DNA from: Shewanella seohaensis
GTDB lineage: Bacteria > Pseudomonadota > Gammaproteobacteria > Enterobacterales > Shewanellaceae
DNA length: 64,000 nucleotides
Reading direction: 5' to 3'
Assembly: GCF_025449215.1 (NCBI RefSeq)
Contig: NZ_CP104900.1
Span: forward strand, 1,302,001 to 1,366,000
The position numbers and the translations under genes were made by a program. Every line of letters starts with the position of its first letter. Position 1 is the first letter of the stretch. Below the pieces are notes generated by a model. That model saw nothing but the letters and a program-made list of their open reading frames with translations, made no database searches and was not told the DNA's origin. Positions 48,310 to 57,015 of the stretch are shown here, one piece after another.

Positions 48310-48852
48310 TTATGGGTTCTGTTGGCTGTTGAGGGCTTGTTGCCATAGAGGTTTACGCAGGGCGATATCGAGCTGGATCCCTTGGTCATATTGCGCGGGG
48401 AGTTTTTCGGGCTTGAGTACTACAGTCACCAGTTCTCCATTCAGTGCAAAACGGGTCGATTCTAGCCCTGTGAGTAACACCTGAGCGCCATCGCCGTCGT
48501 CGCAGCTCAGATTGGGGGCGTCAAAACGGTAGGTTTCGTTGTAATCGCTGGTTTTGCTGGTTCCTAGGCAAGTTAAACTCGGTTGGGCTGGGGATGCTGC
48601 AACTGCCAGCACTAACTCATTCGCGCTGAGGGATACGATATTTGATGCACGTTTGACGCTCTTGCTGAGGCTAAGGGTGGCGTATCTCAGCGCATCGGCA
48701 GCGTTTTCGAGGCGTTTACTTTCTTCAACCGTGGCCTTGAGCGGGGCGAAAAAGTTGACCACGGCCAGCATAATAATCAGCCCAAGCACCATAGCGATCA
48801 TCAGCTCAGATAAGCTAAAGCCCGCTTGCTGTTTTTTCGCGCTTAAGGACAT
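48310..48852 (-). CDS. PilW-like minor pseudopilin
   Basis: 180 residues from ATG at 48852; ATG at 48867 is in frame but overlaps the previous gene. The type IV prepilin signal is AGFSLSELMIAMVLGLIIMLAVVNFF, with cleavage after Gly and an N-terminal Phe, and the conserved Glu at position 5. A soluble head with one or two Cys follows. PilW helps start pilus assembly with PilV, PilX and FimT. It lies third-to-last in the cluster. Confidence 0.82.
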   Translation of the reverse strand: MSLSAKKQQAGFSLSELMIAMVLGLIIMLAVVNFFAPLKATVEESKRLENAADALRYATLSLSKSVKRASNIVSLSANELVLAVAASPAQPSLTCLGTSKTSDYNETYRFDAPNLSCDDGDGAQVLLTGLESTRFALNGELVTVVLKPEKLPAQYDQGIQLDIALRKPLWQQALNSQQNP

Positions 48853-48854
48853 AG

Positions 48855-49262
48855 CTACACCTGACATAAGTGCGGAAAGCTGGCGTTGAGGCTCACACTG
48901 TTATTGTCCTCAATGCGGCCGTCCTGCCAAGTCACAGTGATGGGCATAGTGTCTTGATAAGTGTTCGGTAGTACTAAGGTGTAACCGCTGGGCATATCTT
49001 GGCTGAGGCTGGCCCTAAAATTGACATCCTCAAAGCGTGCGGGTTGGCGCTGAATATCGCAGATCTTCGGCCAGATCCTTTCAATGGCATTCTGCGCTTG
49101 AATGGTGGCGACCGTATACTGGAAGCTATTGGTCGCATGCTGCAATGAAGATAGCTGAGCTTTGCCGAGCGCCAGTAGCGAAGTGACCGAAACCACTAAT
49201 GAAATCAGCACTTCGGTCATGGTAAAGCCTTGTTGTTTATCACTCAGTGTGACTATGCGCAT
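48855..49262 (-). CDS. PilV-like minor pseudopilin
   Basis: 135 residues from ATG at 49262 (GGAGG ribosome-binding site overlapping the preceding gene's end); a longer frame upstream is within that gene. The prepilin signal is QQGFTMTEVLISLVVSVTSLLALGK, cleaved after Gly with Phe at +1 and Glu at +5. Short soluble C-terminal domain. It overlaps the FimT-like gene by 10 bp, showing tight translational coupling. Confidence 0.85.
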   Translation of the reverse strand: MRIVTLSDKQQGFTMTEVLISLVVSVTSLLALGKAQLSSLQHATNSFQYTVATIQAQNAIERIWPKICDIQRQPARFEDVNFRASLSQDMPSGYTLVLPNTYQDTMPITVTWQDGRIEDNNSVSLNASFPHLCQV

Positions 49263-49687
49263 GCCGCCTCCTGTAAATAACTTTGCCCGCTTGGCAATAT
49301 GCATAGATTGAGCGTTTCGCCTTGGGTGTTTTCGAGGCTCATCTGGGTTTTAGTGGTGTTGCCTGTTGCATTGATATTGAGGGTGTTAAAGCCATCGATG
49401 CTGACGCCGCGGTTAGATGGGCTAAAGACCTTAAGTTGTTCCTGATTGCTGATAACCAGCCAGCGTCCATCTTCTGTCGCTTCCAGTGTCACGGGCTGAT
49501 TGCGCTTGATGGCTTCGCCACGGGCGAATTTATAACTGGAGATCAGTTCATTCGCCGTGCTGGTGAGGCTTTCTCTGGCGATCAAATCCCGATAGGAAGG
49601 AAGGGCGATGCTTGCCAAGATGCCTATGATGGCAATAGCGACCAGTAATTCGACTAAGGTGAACCCTGCTTTAGTCTGACTTGCCAT
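49253..49687 (-). CDS. FimT/GspH-like pseudopilin
   Basis: 144 residues from ATG at 49687 (MASQTKAGFTLVELL); the longer frame upstream lies inside pilE. The signal KAGFTLVELLVAIAIIGILASIALPSYRDL is a perfect type IV prepilin N-terminus, and the GspH/FimT domain follows (ELISSYKFARGEAIKRNQPVTL). FimT-type proteins initiate pili and some bind DNA during uptake. The start nearly abuts the pilE stop. Confidence 0.85.
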   Translation of the reverse strand: MASQTKAGFTLVELLVAIAIIGILASIALPSYRDLIARESLTSTANELISSYKFARGEAIKRNQPVTLEATEDGRWLVISNQEQLKVFSPSNRGVSIDGFNTLNINATGNTTKTQMSLENTQGETLNLCILPSGQSYLQEAACA

Positions 49688-49688
49688 C

Positions 49689-50060
49689 TTAGTGGGTCCA
49701 GCAATGGGTTGCGGGGGCGCGTACACCTTTATGGTCGAGGCTTAAGGTGCCGCAGGAGTCCGATTGACGACTGGTGGGGACGGCCTTGAGGCTAAAACCT
49801 AATTTATCCGCCGTAGGCGTGTAGCTGAAACTGTAATAGGTACTATTGGTTAAACTCTGCGAAGCGGGATACAGGCCGTTGCGGGAATAATGGCGCTCTA
49901 GCGCTTGGGCGCTACTGACGAGATATTGCTGCGCATCGAAGCGTCGGCCTTGTTTTAAGTACTCATTAAACGAAGGAATCGCAATGGCGGCAAGAATGCC
50001 AATAATGGCGACGGCGATCATCAGTTCAATCAGGGTAAACCCTTTACGTAAAGCGCTCAT
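49689..50060 (-). CDS. pilE: PilE-like type IV minor pilin
   Basis: 123 residues. Short leader then [26 protein letters not shown], the prepilin cleavage motif with Glu5. The head has a Cys pair ([13 protein letters not shown] and ATHCWTH at the C-terminus), as expected for the PilE disulfide loop. SD GGAGGGG. First gene of a pilE-fimT-pilV-pilW-pilX-like operon that resembles the minor-pilin cluster of other gammaproteobacteria, except that no pilY1 is present. Confidence 0.87.
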   Translation of the reverse strand: MSALRKGFTLIELMIAVAIIGILAAIAIPSFNEYLKQGRRFDAQQYLVSSAQALERHYSRNGLYPASQSLTNSTYYSFSYTPTADKLGFSLKAVPTSRQSDSCGTLSLDHKGVRAPATHCWTH

Positions 50061-50292
50061 CCACCCCTCCCTGTGTTATTGAACTGAATAGAATCGTCCG
50101 TGATTACGATGGCTATCTTGTTGTTTTGATTGTTTTGACAACGTTGTCATAATAATTTATTGGGATTTGCATCGAAATGCAATCACTGAGTGAAAATTCA
50201 ACAGCATTTGCAATCGATAGTATGAGGATAATGCGTGTTAAGTCGCTGTTTTTGATATGGAGATCACATTAGAACTAAGTCTGTTGTGGAGA

Positions 50293-51543
50293 TTAATAGC
50301 CCGTCAGCTCCATATAACCCGTGCCGCTATGGCTGCCTTTAAGCTCAATCGGGCCTTCCCAATAGGAGGTGGATAACGCCATGGCACTATTGGGATTTAA
50401 GGGAGAAATGCGGATGTCGATTTGCTCGCTTGGGATTTGCACTTGCCAGCGGATCGGGTATTTACCCGTGCTGGTGGTTTGCCACTCGAGTGGCGTCATT
50501 TTTATCCCATCGGGGGTGTCGCGGGAATTGATGTTGCGTCCGGTGCCATCGGCAAACATTCGTCTGGCGCTGTAAAAGGCCGATTGCGCTTTATCGGAGA
50601 ATTGTTCCCTGAGCTGAAATAACATCAGCGCCGAACCATCATCTAACCTAAGAGCAAACCAATCCCAGCCCTGCTGGCTCTTATTTAAAAACTGCGAGCT
50701 CCATTCTCTATCTAGCCAGCCTTGGCCTGTGACTTTCTCGACGCGGTTTTCCACTTGGCCATTGATCTTGATATGGCGGGTGATTTCGCCATGAATTGTG
50801 ATAAAGGGTTGGCTGTAGTAGTAAGAGGCGACTTTGCCGTCGCGACTCTTAATGCTGTAACCCTTATCCCCTTGATATTGCAGTGGCGCTTGGCTGTTAA
50901 GCTCGAGTTGATAACTAAAGTCGTCGGTTGCAACGCTCAAGGTTGCAGGGAATAACTCATTCGATTGACTGCGCCATTGCCAGTTATCGAGGCGAATTTG
51001 GTAGGGATCAGCGCTCACATCCGCCAGTGACGGATGCGCCCGCGACCATTTTTCATGGGCGAGGTGATAAGTACTGGAGGTGAGTGCGCTGTGGGCAAAA
51101 TAAAGCTGCTCCGTCGCCCAAGTGGACTTAGGCGTCGCTCCCTCGTTTTGCGGTCCAGTGTGCTTAGGTTTTAGTGCTACCCTAAATTGCGTCCATTGGG
51201 CGCCAAGTTGCTCCCCATTCTCAGTGGTTAAATTGGCGGTGAGATACCACCATTCTTGACGAAAATCCTGATGGGCGAGGTGATCTTGAGGAAATTGAAA
51301 GTGGTTTCCTGGCGTCACCTTGGCAAAGCTTTGGCTATCAGCGCTTGCTTGCCCCAGTATAGTCCCCATGGATTGAGGCTCGGTCGTTGAAGGCGCGTTA
51401 TCGCAGCCGCTTATTGTCGCAAGCAGTAAGCCACCTATGACACTCTTCAAAATAAAGCCTGAGCTTGTGCCGATCTTAAATCGCGTGGCAGACGCTAATG
51501 GATTAAGGTGCCAAGCCTTGGTTTGAGGTACGCATGCGCTCAT
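50293..51543 (-). CDS. AttH/CrtC-like lipoprotein of an ABC export system
   Basis: 416 residues from ATG at 51543, whose ATGA overlaps the permease stop. A longer N-terminal frame exists but would lie within the permease gene. A lipobox LLATISGC marks a lipoprotein. The body has the AttH/CrtC lipocalin-like domain (HLAHQDFRQEWWYLTANLTTENGEQLGAQWTQFRVAL; GQGWLDREWSSQFLNKSQQGWDWFALRL). In AttEFGH systems this part accompanies the ABC transporter; its ligand is not known, possibly a lipid. Last gene of the operon. Confidence 0.85.
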   Translation of the reverse strand: MSACVPQTKAWHLNPLASATRFKIGTSSGFILKSVIGGLLLATISGCDNAPSTTEPQSMGTILGQASADSQSFAKVTPGNHFQFPQDHLAHQDFRQEWWYLTANLTTENGEQLGAQWTQFRVALKPKHTGPQNEGATPKSTWATEQLYFAHSALTSSTYHLAHEKWSRAHPSLADVSADPYQIRLDNWQWRSQSNELFPATLSVATDDFSYQLELNSQAPLQYQGDKGYSIKSRDGKVASYYYSQPFITIHGEITRHIKINGQVENRVEKVTGQGWLDREWSSQFLNKSQQGWDWFALRLDDGSALMLFQLREQFSDKAQSAFYSARRMFADGTGRNINSRDTPDGIKMTPLEWQTTSTGKYPIRWQVQIPSEQIDIRISPLNPNSAMALSTSYWEGPIELKGSHSGTGYMELTGY

Positions 51544-54203
51544 AGGGTTTCCTGCTGCAAACTGGCAATTAAGGGCCTGCGGGTTTGCCAGTAAAGCGGT
51601 AAGAGTACGGCTAAGGTGCAGGTCACTAAGGCAATGAGGATGGCTTTTCCATAGGCATACCAATCCCAGATCATCTTGATTGTCCAGCCGAAGGCCTGCA
51701 GGGTGATTTTATCAATCAATAAATAGCCGAGCAGCGCGCCTGTGGGCATGGCCATCAGGCAAGTGATGACCACGACCAGCAGCATTTGGCTGAACACCAT
51801 AGTCCGCAATTTGTTACGACTCACCCCGAGGGAATACAGCCTCGCCAATGGCGCTTGCCGAGATTGAGTTAACATCAAGCAGGCGCTAAATAGCCCTATG
51901 GCCGCCACCAGCAAAGTTAAGCTATTGAGCACCAAGGTGATTGAGAATGTACGTTTAAACATGGCAATGGCCTGAGCCTTGATCTTGGCTTGGCTGTAAA
52001 TTTGCGCCTGCGCTAAACCCAATGTGACGGCCAATTGCCCTTGCAGGTCATCTAGCTCAGCCTCGCTGAGTTTGCGCTGAGTCGCTGTGATTTGCTCTTC
52101 TGGCTCGACAGAGTGAAAACTGGCCGCAAGGCTAATGGGTAACACGGGTAGCTGCGCCCGTTGCCATAGCTCATGGCTGATGATGAGCTCATTACGGGTA
52201 TTGCCATGGTCGTAATAAATCCCCGCGATCACCACGGGATTATTGGCAGTTTTGTCCAGTACGTTTAACGCCAAACTATCGCCGAGTTGCAGCTGATACT
52301 TAATGGCCATGGGTTCGCTGACTAACACGTAGCGCCCTTCAAAGTAGGTTTGCCAGAGATCCGGCAAGCTTTCTTTGAGTGTGCTGGTGTGTTGAATCGA
52401 TGCATCATCTCGGCTAATCAGGTTGACGGGAATCGTTTGTGCCGCCCCTTGGAGTGATACTTCGGCCTCCACTTGCCATTGCTGATATAGGCCACTCAGG
52501 CGAGGATCTTGGCTTAATTTATCGCGCACTTCGGCCATATGGTTGGCGCTGAGGCGCAGGTATAAATCGGCATGCAAGCGGGTTTCTAACCAGCTTCTTA
52601 AGGTTTGCTCGAAGCTACCGACCAAGGTGTTCATCGACACATTGGCGCTCAGTGCCAGCAGTATCGCCATCATGGCGAGGGACAGTGGCGCGATAAGCTC
52701 GCGGGTTTCGGCGAGGAGATATTGCTTAAGTCCGGGGCGAGTCAATGGCAGCAGCAAGCTAACGCCCCAATGCAATACTTGTGGTAATAACAATGGAATC
52801 GCAACGGCAACCATGCCCAACAATACCAAACTGGTGTTATAGCTTTGGCTGAAGGGCATGAGTATTGCGGCGAGCGTGAGCAGGCTGCAGGCTAAGATAA
52901 ACTGCCTGCCATGGGTTTTGTTGTGGGCCTGCGTTTGTTGATAACGATTAGCGCCTTGGGCAAGGGATTGGCGGGTTAAGTCAAAATACAAGGGTAAACA
53001 GGCGGCTAGGGCGGCGACTAAGGTGAGGGTTATCGCTTCGGCCAACCAACGCCATTGCCAAATTCCTGGCAACAAGTGGGCGCCGTAGAGCTGCTCTAAG
53101 GTCATCGCGACCATAGGTTGCAACCAATGACTCAGCTGTAATCCTAAGATAAATCCCATTAGCGAGCCTAGCACCACCAACAGCAGCAACTCGCCAAGTA
53201 GGGCAAGCATGACTTCGCGCCGCGCTAAGCCCTGTTGCAGCAATTGGATTAATAGACGTTGGCGTTTCATCAGGCTATAACGCACACCGTTATAGGCAAT
53301 AAACAGCCCGACCACAAAGGCTAACATGCTCATCGCATTGAGGTTTAAATGAAAACTGCGGGTAAGCGCCATCAAGGCTTGGCCTTGATCCTGTTGACTG
53401 TAACTGGCGCGAAGCGGCGTAATACCTAGGGTTTTGAGCCGCTGCTTTAAGGTGGGGAGCTTATCCCTGTCACTGAATAGGGCGATATAGCTGAGTTTAC
53501 CTTGCATCCCGAGTAAGCTTTGGGCGAGGGAAATATCGGTCAGAATCGCACTGCCCAGCCCCCAGCTATCATCGATACTAATGACCTTAAGCTTGTCTGG
53601 TGCAAAAGACGCGGGCGCGAGGTCGAGTTGGCCATTGGGCGCGATTTTATTGGCAAGGCTCTGGCTCATTACTACTATCGGCTCACCACTCATTAACTCG
53701 GCGAGCGGCAGCGCTCCCATTGACATCCTTAGATTGGTTGCTTGCTTTGTGCTGGCGTTGTGCTTTTGCCCTTCTTTTGAGCTTAGGCTCGCCGTCAGCG
53801 CGGCGACGATATCGCTGCCTTCAATTTGCCAGAACTGACCGTTCAGGCCCGCCACTCTGCCACTGACAACCGCAAGGCTTTGGCTTATGTCCGCTTGGCG
53901 CAGGCTGAAATACACGGATTCGTCGAGGGTTTCTTGGCCAATGGGCGCGCTTAAGAGCACATCGGCTCGCTGGCTCAAGAGTTCCGTGGCCTCACTGTAG
54001 CTGCGAATAGCATTATCATTGGTGGCTTTAACCCCGATAAGCAAAGTCACTGCGAGGGCAAGGCCAATCAAAATGGCGCCCGCTTGCAGCGGCGCGTGGC
54101 GATAATGGGCGAGAAAGACCTTTAATACCCAATAGATCCGCAGCCATGGGCGGTTTCTGGTTTGGCTGTGATTTGCCTTAGGAGTTAATGCAGGGCTCAT
54201 CAT
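51540..54203 (-). CDS. FtsX-like ABC permease (AttFG-like, fused)
   Basis: 887 residues with about ten membrane helices in two FtsX-type halves, as in LolCE/AttFG-type permeases: an N-terminal helix (AGAILIGLALAVTLLIGVK), a large periplasmic domain, a block of three helices near residues 270-400, then a second periplasmic domain and final helices (NSLTLLVAAIGLFSACLML; LLVVVITCLMAMPTGALLGYL). Two permeases (AttF and AttG) in one chain. It begins 4 bp after the ATPase gene and its stop overlaps the lipoprotein start. Confidence 0.87.
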   Translation of the reverse strand: MMSPALTPKANHSQTRNRPWLRIYWVLKVFLAHYRHAPLQAGAILIGLALAVTLLIGVKATNDNAIRSYSEATELLSQRADVLLSAPIGQETLDESVYFSLRQADISQSLAVVSGRVAGLNGQFWQIEGSDIVAALTASLSSKEGQKHNASTKQATNLRMSMGALPLAELMSGEPIVVMSQSLANKIAPNGQLDLAPASFAPDKLKVISIDDSWGLGSAILTDISLAQSLLGMQGKLSYIALFSDRDKLPTLKQRLKTLGITPLRASYSQQDQGQALMALTRSFHLNLNAMSMLAFVVGLFIAYNGVRYSLMKRQRLLIQLLQQGLARREVMLALLGELLLLVVLGSLMGFILGLQLSHWLQPMVAMTLEQLYGAHLLPGIWQWRWLAEAITLTLVAALAACLPLYFDLTRQSLAQGANRYQQTQAHNKTHGRQFILACSLLTLAAILMPFSQSYNTSLVLLGMVAVAIPLLLPQVLHWGVSLLLPLTRPGLKQYLLAETRELIAPLSLAMMAILLALSANVSMNTLVGSFEQTLRSWLETRLHADLYLRLSANHMAEVRDKLSQDPRLSGLYQQWQVEAEVSLQGAAQTIPVNLISRDDASIQHTSTLKESLPDLWQTYFEGRYVLVSEPMAIKYQLQLGDSLALNVLDKTANNPVVIAGIYYDHGNTRNELIISHELWQRAQLPVLPISLAASFHSVEPEEQITATQRKLSEAELDDLQGQLAVTLGLAQAQIYSQAKIKAQAIAMFKRTFSITLVLNSLTLLVAAIGLFSACLMLTQSRQAPLARLYSLGVSRNKLRTMVFSQMLLVVVITCLMAMPTGALLGYLLIDKITLQAFGWTIKMIWDWYAYGKAILIALVTCTLAVLLPLYWQTRRPLIASLQQETL

Positions 54204-54207
54204 CTAG

Positions 54208-54879
54208 TTAACCGGAGATTGATACAGCGGCGTGGGAAAGATGCCAGCGTTTGTGCATAAAGGCGGCGCATTCTTCACTGTGGGTGACCATAAGTATGCT
54301 GGTTTGGCTTTCTTTGGCCAGTTCGCACAGCAGCGACATCACCTGTTTGCCCGATTCATCATCGAGGTTGCCCGTGGGTTCGTCGGCCAGCAGTAAACTC
54401 GGGTTGTGGGCTAAGGCTCTGGCGATAGCGACCCTTTGCTGTTGCCCGCCTGAAAGCGCTTCGACTTGCCGATTGAGCAATGAAGCCAGCCCCAATTTGT
54501 CGATGAGATAATCGCACCAAGGATTCCAACTGGCGCCATTGAGATTGAGTGAAAAACCTATGTTGTTTCTCACATTGAGCGGCGTCAGCAGATTAAATTG
54601 TTGAAACACGACGCCCAAATGGTTACGCCTGAACTCGCTCCAGTGTTTGTCTTGCCAATCTTGGGTGGATTGATGATTCAGCACTATCTGGCCGCTGTCT
54701 GGCGTTTCAAAGCCTGCGATCAAATTTAGCAGTGTGCTTTTACCGCTGCCGCTGGGGCCCGTGAGTGCGATGGTCTCACCGCGATGCAAGGTTAAATCGA
54801 CGGCTTGTAATACGGTATGGCGCTGCTCTCCGTCGCGAAAACTTTTACTCACTTGGATAAGTTTGGCTACTTCTGACAT
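54208..54879 (-). CDS. LolD-like ABC transporter ATPase (AttE-like)
   Basis: 223 residues. Walker A GPSGSGKST, Q-loop VVFQQFNLL, signature [16 protein letters not shown], Walker B LLLADEPTGNLDD and the switch His in VTHSEECA. This is the LolD/FtsE subgroup that works with FtsX-type permeases. It heads the three-gene operon with the permease and the lipoprotein. Confidence 0.92.
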   Translation of the reverse strand: MSEVAKLIQVSKSFRDGEQRHTVLQAVDLTLHRGETIALTGPSGSGKSTLLNLIAGFETPDSGQIVLNHQSTQDWQDKHWSEFRRNHLGVVFQQFNLLTPLNVRNNIGFSLNLNGASWNPWCDYLIDKLGLASLLNRQVEALSGGQQQRVAIARALAHNPSLLLADEPTGNLDDESGKQVMSLLCELAKESQTSILMVTHSEECAAFMHKRWHLSHAAVSISG

Positions 54880-55093
54880 TTATCCTTCCACTCTGGCAAC
54901 ATTTAGCCCGACTAAAGATAAAACATTTTATCTTCTGATAGATACTGCTATTTGGTCCTTAAGGTTCACTTTGCATGGATTCAGACTTAGGTTTTATGCT
55001 GTTTAAATTTTCTGCAATTGTGGTTTTAGAACCCCATTCTGTGAGCAAATGGGCTTGAGCTATTTTTGTGTTTGTTGCATGCTGTGCGCCCTG

Positions 55094-55121
55094 TTAAATC
55101 GATAGCGGACTATCGATTTAA
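55094..55121. repeat. Perfect 12-bp hairpin just before the glycine riboswitch
   Basis: TTAAATCGATAG-CGGA-CTATCGATTTAA, a perfect 12-bp stem with a 4-nt loop, about 15 bp before the first conserved riboswitch segment. It lacks a T tail. It could be an operator or a 5' protective or structural stem. Confidence 0.6.
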
Positions 55122-55135
55122 CAATCCGTTCGGAT

Positions 55136-55375
55136 GAAGGTAGCAGGAGAGTGGGGAGCTAACCCCACACCGACGAGGCAACTTTGTTTTGGGATCTTTC
55201 CCGATACAAAGCACTCTTTCAGGTGCCATGAGCAAGGCGTGGACTGTTACTGGACGAGCCTCTGGAGAGACTACCGATTGCGTTAAGTCGCGATAATAGG
55301 TGGCGCCGAAGGCGAAAGTAGGTGCGTCGATGGATGCATTCTGCGAAACGCTCAGGCAAAAGGACAGAGGAGAGG
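55136..55375 (+). promoter_or_regulatory. Tandem glycine riboswitch controlling the AGCS symporter
   Basis: Two aptamer-like segments. Aptamer 1 (55141-55250) has AGGAGAGTG, CCGACGAGGCAA and CTCTTTCAGGTGCC then GGACTG. Aptamer 2 (55258-55372) has CTGGAGAGAC, GCGCCGAAGGCGAAAG and GAAACGCTCAGGCAAAAGGA, followed by CAGAG. These match the conserved glycine riboswitch cores. It lies in the leader of a gene for an alanine/glycine symporter, where binding of glycine would control expression. A clear downstream terminator or anti-terminator was not resolved. Confidence 0.85.
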
Positions 55376-55528
55376 ATGACTGCACGGTCCCTGTCGTTTG
55401 TCTTTTGGACTCTTTCCCTGCCTTTATTGGCTGGGTGATAGTCTTTCTTTAGGCTGGCAGCGGTGTGTCACAGCCATTTCTTTTCCTCCTCCTTTATTAA
55501 TTTAGTTGTTTAATAATTGAGGAATATC

Positions 55529-56886
55529 ATGAGTTTTCAAGCTTTACTCAGCAGCCTGAACGGTATCGTTTGGGGACCCGTTACCCTGTGTTTACTCGTG
55601 GGTACGGGCATTTATCTCACCTTGCGTTTGCGGCTTATCCAAGTGTTTCGTCTGCCAATGGCACTCGGCCTATTGTTTAAACCTGCCAAAGGGCATGGGG
55701 ATTTATCTTCCTTCGCCGCTTTGTGCACGGCACTCTCCGCCACCATCGGTACGGGCAACATTGTCGGGGTGGCAACCGCGATTAAGATGGGCGGCCCAGG
55801 GGCATTATTTTGGATGTGGCTGGCGGCCTTCTTTGGCATGGCGACCAAATATGCCGAATGTATGTTGGCGGTAAAATACCGCACTACCGATGCGCGCGGA
55901 CAAATTGCGGGCGGCCCTATGTATTACATCGAGCGGGGTTTGGGCATGCATTGGATGGCAAAATTGTTTGCCCTGTTTGGTGTAGGAGTGGCGTTTTTCG
56001 GGATTGGTACTTTCGCCCAAGTGAATGCGATTAGCGATGCCTTGACCATTGCCTTTGAGGTGCCCACTTGGGCCACGGCATCGGTGCTCACCTTGTTAGT
56101 TGCGGCGGTGACCTTAGGTGGGGTGAAGCGTATTTCCAACGTGGCGCAAAAGTTAGTGCCAGCGATGTCGATTGGTTATGTGCTGGCTTGTGTATGGATT
56201 TTAGTGAGTTTTGCCGAATCGATTTTACCCGCCTTGCAATTAGTGGTGGAGTCGGCCTTTACGCCTGTCTCGGCGGCGGGGGATTCTTAGGTGCGACCGT
56301 GGCGCAGGCTATTCAAATGGGGATTGCCCGCGGGGTGTTTTCTAACGAATCTGGCCTCGGAAGCGCGCCAATTGCTGCCGCGGCAGCGAAAACCAATGAG
56401 CCGGTCGAGCAGGGCTTAGTCAGCATGACGGGCACCTTTTTCGATACCATCATCATTTGCACTATGACAGGGCTGGTACTGATTATTACCGGGGTCTGGA
56501 GCGGTGATACTGCAGGTGCTGCCATGACGAGCGCGGCCTTCAGCCTAGGCGGCTCGGCGGTCGTTGGTCAGTATTTAGTGACCATCGCCTTAGTCTGCTT
56601 TGCGTTTACCACAATTTTAGGCTGGCACTATTATGGCGAGCGCTGCTGGTATTACTTAGTGGGCGAACGTGGGCTGCGAGCTTACCAAGTGCTATTTTTA
56701 GGTTTGATTGCCGTGGGGGCTTTTATCAAGCTGGATGTGATCTGGTTATTGGCCGATACGGTAAACGGTTTAATGGCGATACCTAACTTGATTGCGATTA
56801 TTGGGTTAAGGCACGTCATTATTGCTGAAACCCAAAGCTATTTTGTTCGGACATTCTCAAACCGTACATTAGACCCAATTTATTAA
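55529..56886 (+). pseudogene. Sodium:alanine/glycine symporter (AGCS family), frameshifted
   Basis: From ATG at 55529 (GAGGA upstream) the protein reads as an AGCS carrier: LSATIGTGNIVGVATAIKMGGPGALFWMW, GGPMYYIERGLG, then a frameshift at the G5 run 56278-56282, and a second frame that continues with GFLGATVAQAIQMGIARGVFSNESGLGSAPI. One more G gives AAGGFLGATV, the canonical AGCS segment. The corrected length is about 452 residues, typical of the family. It imports alanine or glycine with sodium. The glycine riboswitch ahead supports a glycine or related substrate. Confidence 0.9.
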
Positions 56887-56933
56887 TGTTGTGAAAACAA
56901 CATATTACTTCACATTATTTTAACTTTGAGATT

Positions 56934-57012
56934 GTCGCCGCAAAGTTCTTCGTTTACTTTAATAGATGCTGTTCGAAAAAATAGCACATTGAGACGAGAA
57001 CTTTGAGGCGAC
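56934..57012 (+). promoter_or_regulatory. Long inverted repeat whose 3' arm covers the sensor kinase ribosome-binding site
   Basis: Sixteen-bp arms GTCGCCGCAAAGTTCT (56934-56949) and AGAACTTTGAGGCGAC (56997-57012) match with one mismatch, spaced by 47 bp. The second arm ends 3 bp before the ATG at 57016 and contains the GAGG ribosome-binding sequence. In the mRNA the arms would form a stem that sequesters that site. Confidence 0.55.
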
Positions 57013-57015
57013 GCC

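Noticed and set aside
55110-55385. A 91-residue minus-strand reading frame
   Set aside because: It lies wholly inside the tandem glycine riboswitch; its openness follows from the RNA structure, and it has no start signal.
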